Source of the DNA: Limnomonas spitsbergensis
Lineage: Eukaryota; Chlorophyta; Chlorophyceae; Chlamydomonadales
Assembly (NCBI GenBank): GCA_037349105.1
Contig: JAYJMM010000110.1
Coordinates: 1,488,001-1,552,000, forward strand
Length of the DNA stretch: 64,000 nt
Direction of reading: 5' to 3'
This document shows positions 63,250 to 64,000 of the stretch, piece after piece; within the stretch, counting starts at the first letter, position 1; each line of letters starts with the position of its first letter. Below the pieces are notes generated by a model. It had not been told where the DNA came from, made no database searches, and saw nothing but the letters and a program-made list of their open reading frames with translations. The translations under genes were made by a program, and so were the position numbers.

Positions 63250-64000
63250 CTAGGGATACTGGGGGGTCATCAGCGCATGCGAGGATGCCATGTCCCCATA
63301 GTGGACAGATTGCTCATGCTGAAAAGCCGAGTGCTCCCGTAGCATGTCGTGGCTCCTCTGATCAGCCTCCATGTTGCCATACATGGTGTACGGCCCATAC
63401 CCTGCACTATTGTCGCTAGCCAAATCCCGGGTTACCGTTGTCAAGCCAGTATCCCCTTCGTAGCCGCTAATGCCTTGAGGAAAACCATGATAGCCAGGAG
63501 AATGCACTCCTACAGGGGATGAGGTGACGAACAAAGCCATTCCCATGCTTCCGCCTCGGGACTCCCCAACTCGATCGCGAGAGCCGATGGAACCCACATC
63601 ATGGCTTCCAGAAAATGACTGGGCACCATAATCGAAAGAGGGTGGCTGAAACGTAGGGGCATCATTGCCACCACCGCTGCACCCTTCGGCTGGACCATCA
63701 TGCTGCCGAGTTTGGGGGGCAACATGTTGGTGGGACTGTAGCATGCCATGGTGCGCGCCATGAGACACCTGAACGCGGTAACCTTGCTGCTCGCCCCGTA
63801 GAGGTGGGTGCATGACCTCATGGTGCTGGACTCCCGGGGGGTCCTGCAAGCTGTGATGGGGGTGCACGCCATGATGCTGCATGTCTGCCAGGGGGGCGCA
63901 CGCCATTGGGATGCTGCATGCCTAGAGGCATCGACTGCCTGCTGTACCATTGCTGCATGCCTGGAGGCAGCGACTGCATGCTGTGCCCTTGCTGCATGCC
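63250..64000 (-). CDS. His/Gln/Met-rich low-complexity protein, C-terminal part
   Basis: The minus-strand frame is open from ATG 63906 (MACAPLADMQHHGVHPHH...) to TAG at 63250, 218 residues: His/Gln/Pro-rich, then Gly/Ser-rich (SGGGNDAPTFQPPSFDYG, GSIGSRDRVGESRGG), Tyr/Gly-rich (SPGYHGFPQGISGYEG) and ending MTPQYP. Just upstream (63910-64000) a 39-nt repeat encodes GMQQGHSMQSLPP / GMQQWYSRQSMPL / GMQHPNG, but in a frame one base off, and a TAG lies directly before codon 63906 in the main frame. Either a frameshift or a small intron joins the two parts. The protein continues off the window. No domain recognised; such composition suggests an RNA-binding or transcription-related disordered tail, but this is a guess. 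Confidence 0.5.

Overview
This window is nuclear DNA from a eukaryote, most likely a chlorophyte green alga of the Chlamydomonas/Volvox/Haematococcus type. The evidence is a light-harvesting chlorophyll a/b protein gene and a pseudogene of it, an intronless divergent H2A/H2B pair with 3' stem-loops of volvocalean form, an intron-containing alpha-tubulin gene, many CCCTAAA (plant-type telomere-like) tracts, TGTAA-type poly(A) words, and very repeat-rich introns. No rRNA, tRNA, CRISPR or bacterial operon structure was seen. The species cannot be fixed from sequence reading alone.

Layout. 1-316: first exon and part of intron 1 of an LHC gene running off the left edge (minus). 1416-2014: a short TA-flanked inverted-repeat transposon. 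2090-5160: decayed non-LTR retrotransposon copies. 5201-6351: histone H2B (minus) and H2A (plus) sharing a 242-bp promoter. 6360-11340: gene-poor, with a 0.6-kb CTG-rich tract and minisatellites. 11411-12748: a broken, 5'-truncated second copy of the LHC gene. 14354-44022 (plus): one very long gene, assembled here from 15 well-defined exons whose reading phases all agree. It encodes at least about 1,580 residues with Sfi1-type centrin-binding repeats (LLx3[FL]x2W). Its introns hold large tandem arrays, with period 40 bp over 7.3 kb, 31 bp over 3.0 kb, 25 bp over 2.5 kb and about 113 bp over 1.5 kb. 45505-47205 (minus): alpha-tubulin, 451 aa in three exons. 49151-52974 (minus): a multi-exon gene with a WIDLLALNQH motif. 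53340-62390: an expressed-looking acidic/coiled-coil gene that has been duplicated into a palindrome about 7 kb long, with a retrotransposon inserted in one arm. 63250-64000 (minus): the C-terminal part of a His/Gln/Met-rich protein.

The most unusual observation is that several introns of the Sfi1-like gene contain tandem arrays whose unit is a copy of the neighbouring exon end with its splice site. The array starts exactly where the exon ends, and each unit repeats the last exon bases plus the 5' splice site, or the acceptor on the 3' side. The same pattern, at low copy number, appears in the unrelated minus-strand gene at 49-53 kb. In one intron the unit is a phase-1/phase-1 57-nt mini-exon with its own acceptor and donor, present 13 times. 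This suggests repeated slippage or duplication anchored at exon-intron junctions as a local source of satellites and of potential new exons.

The Sfi1-like protein, alpha-tubulin and the histones are all cell-division or basal-body/cytoskeleton genes, but nothing here suggests co-regulation beyond the divergent histone pair.
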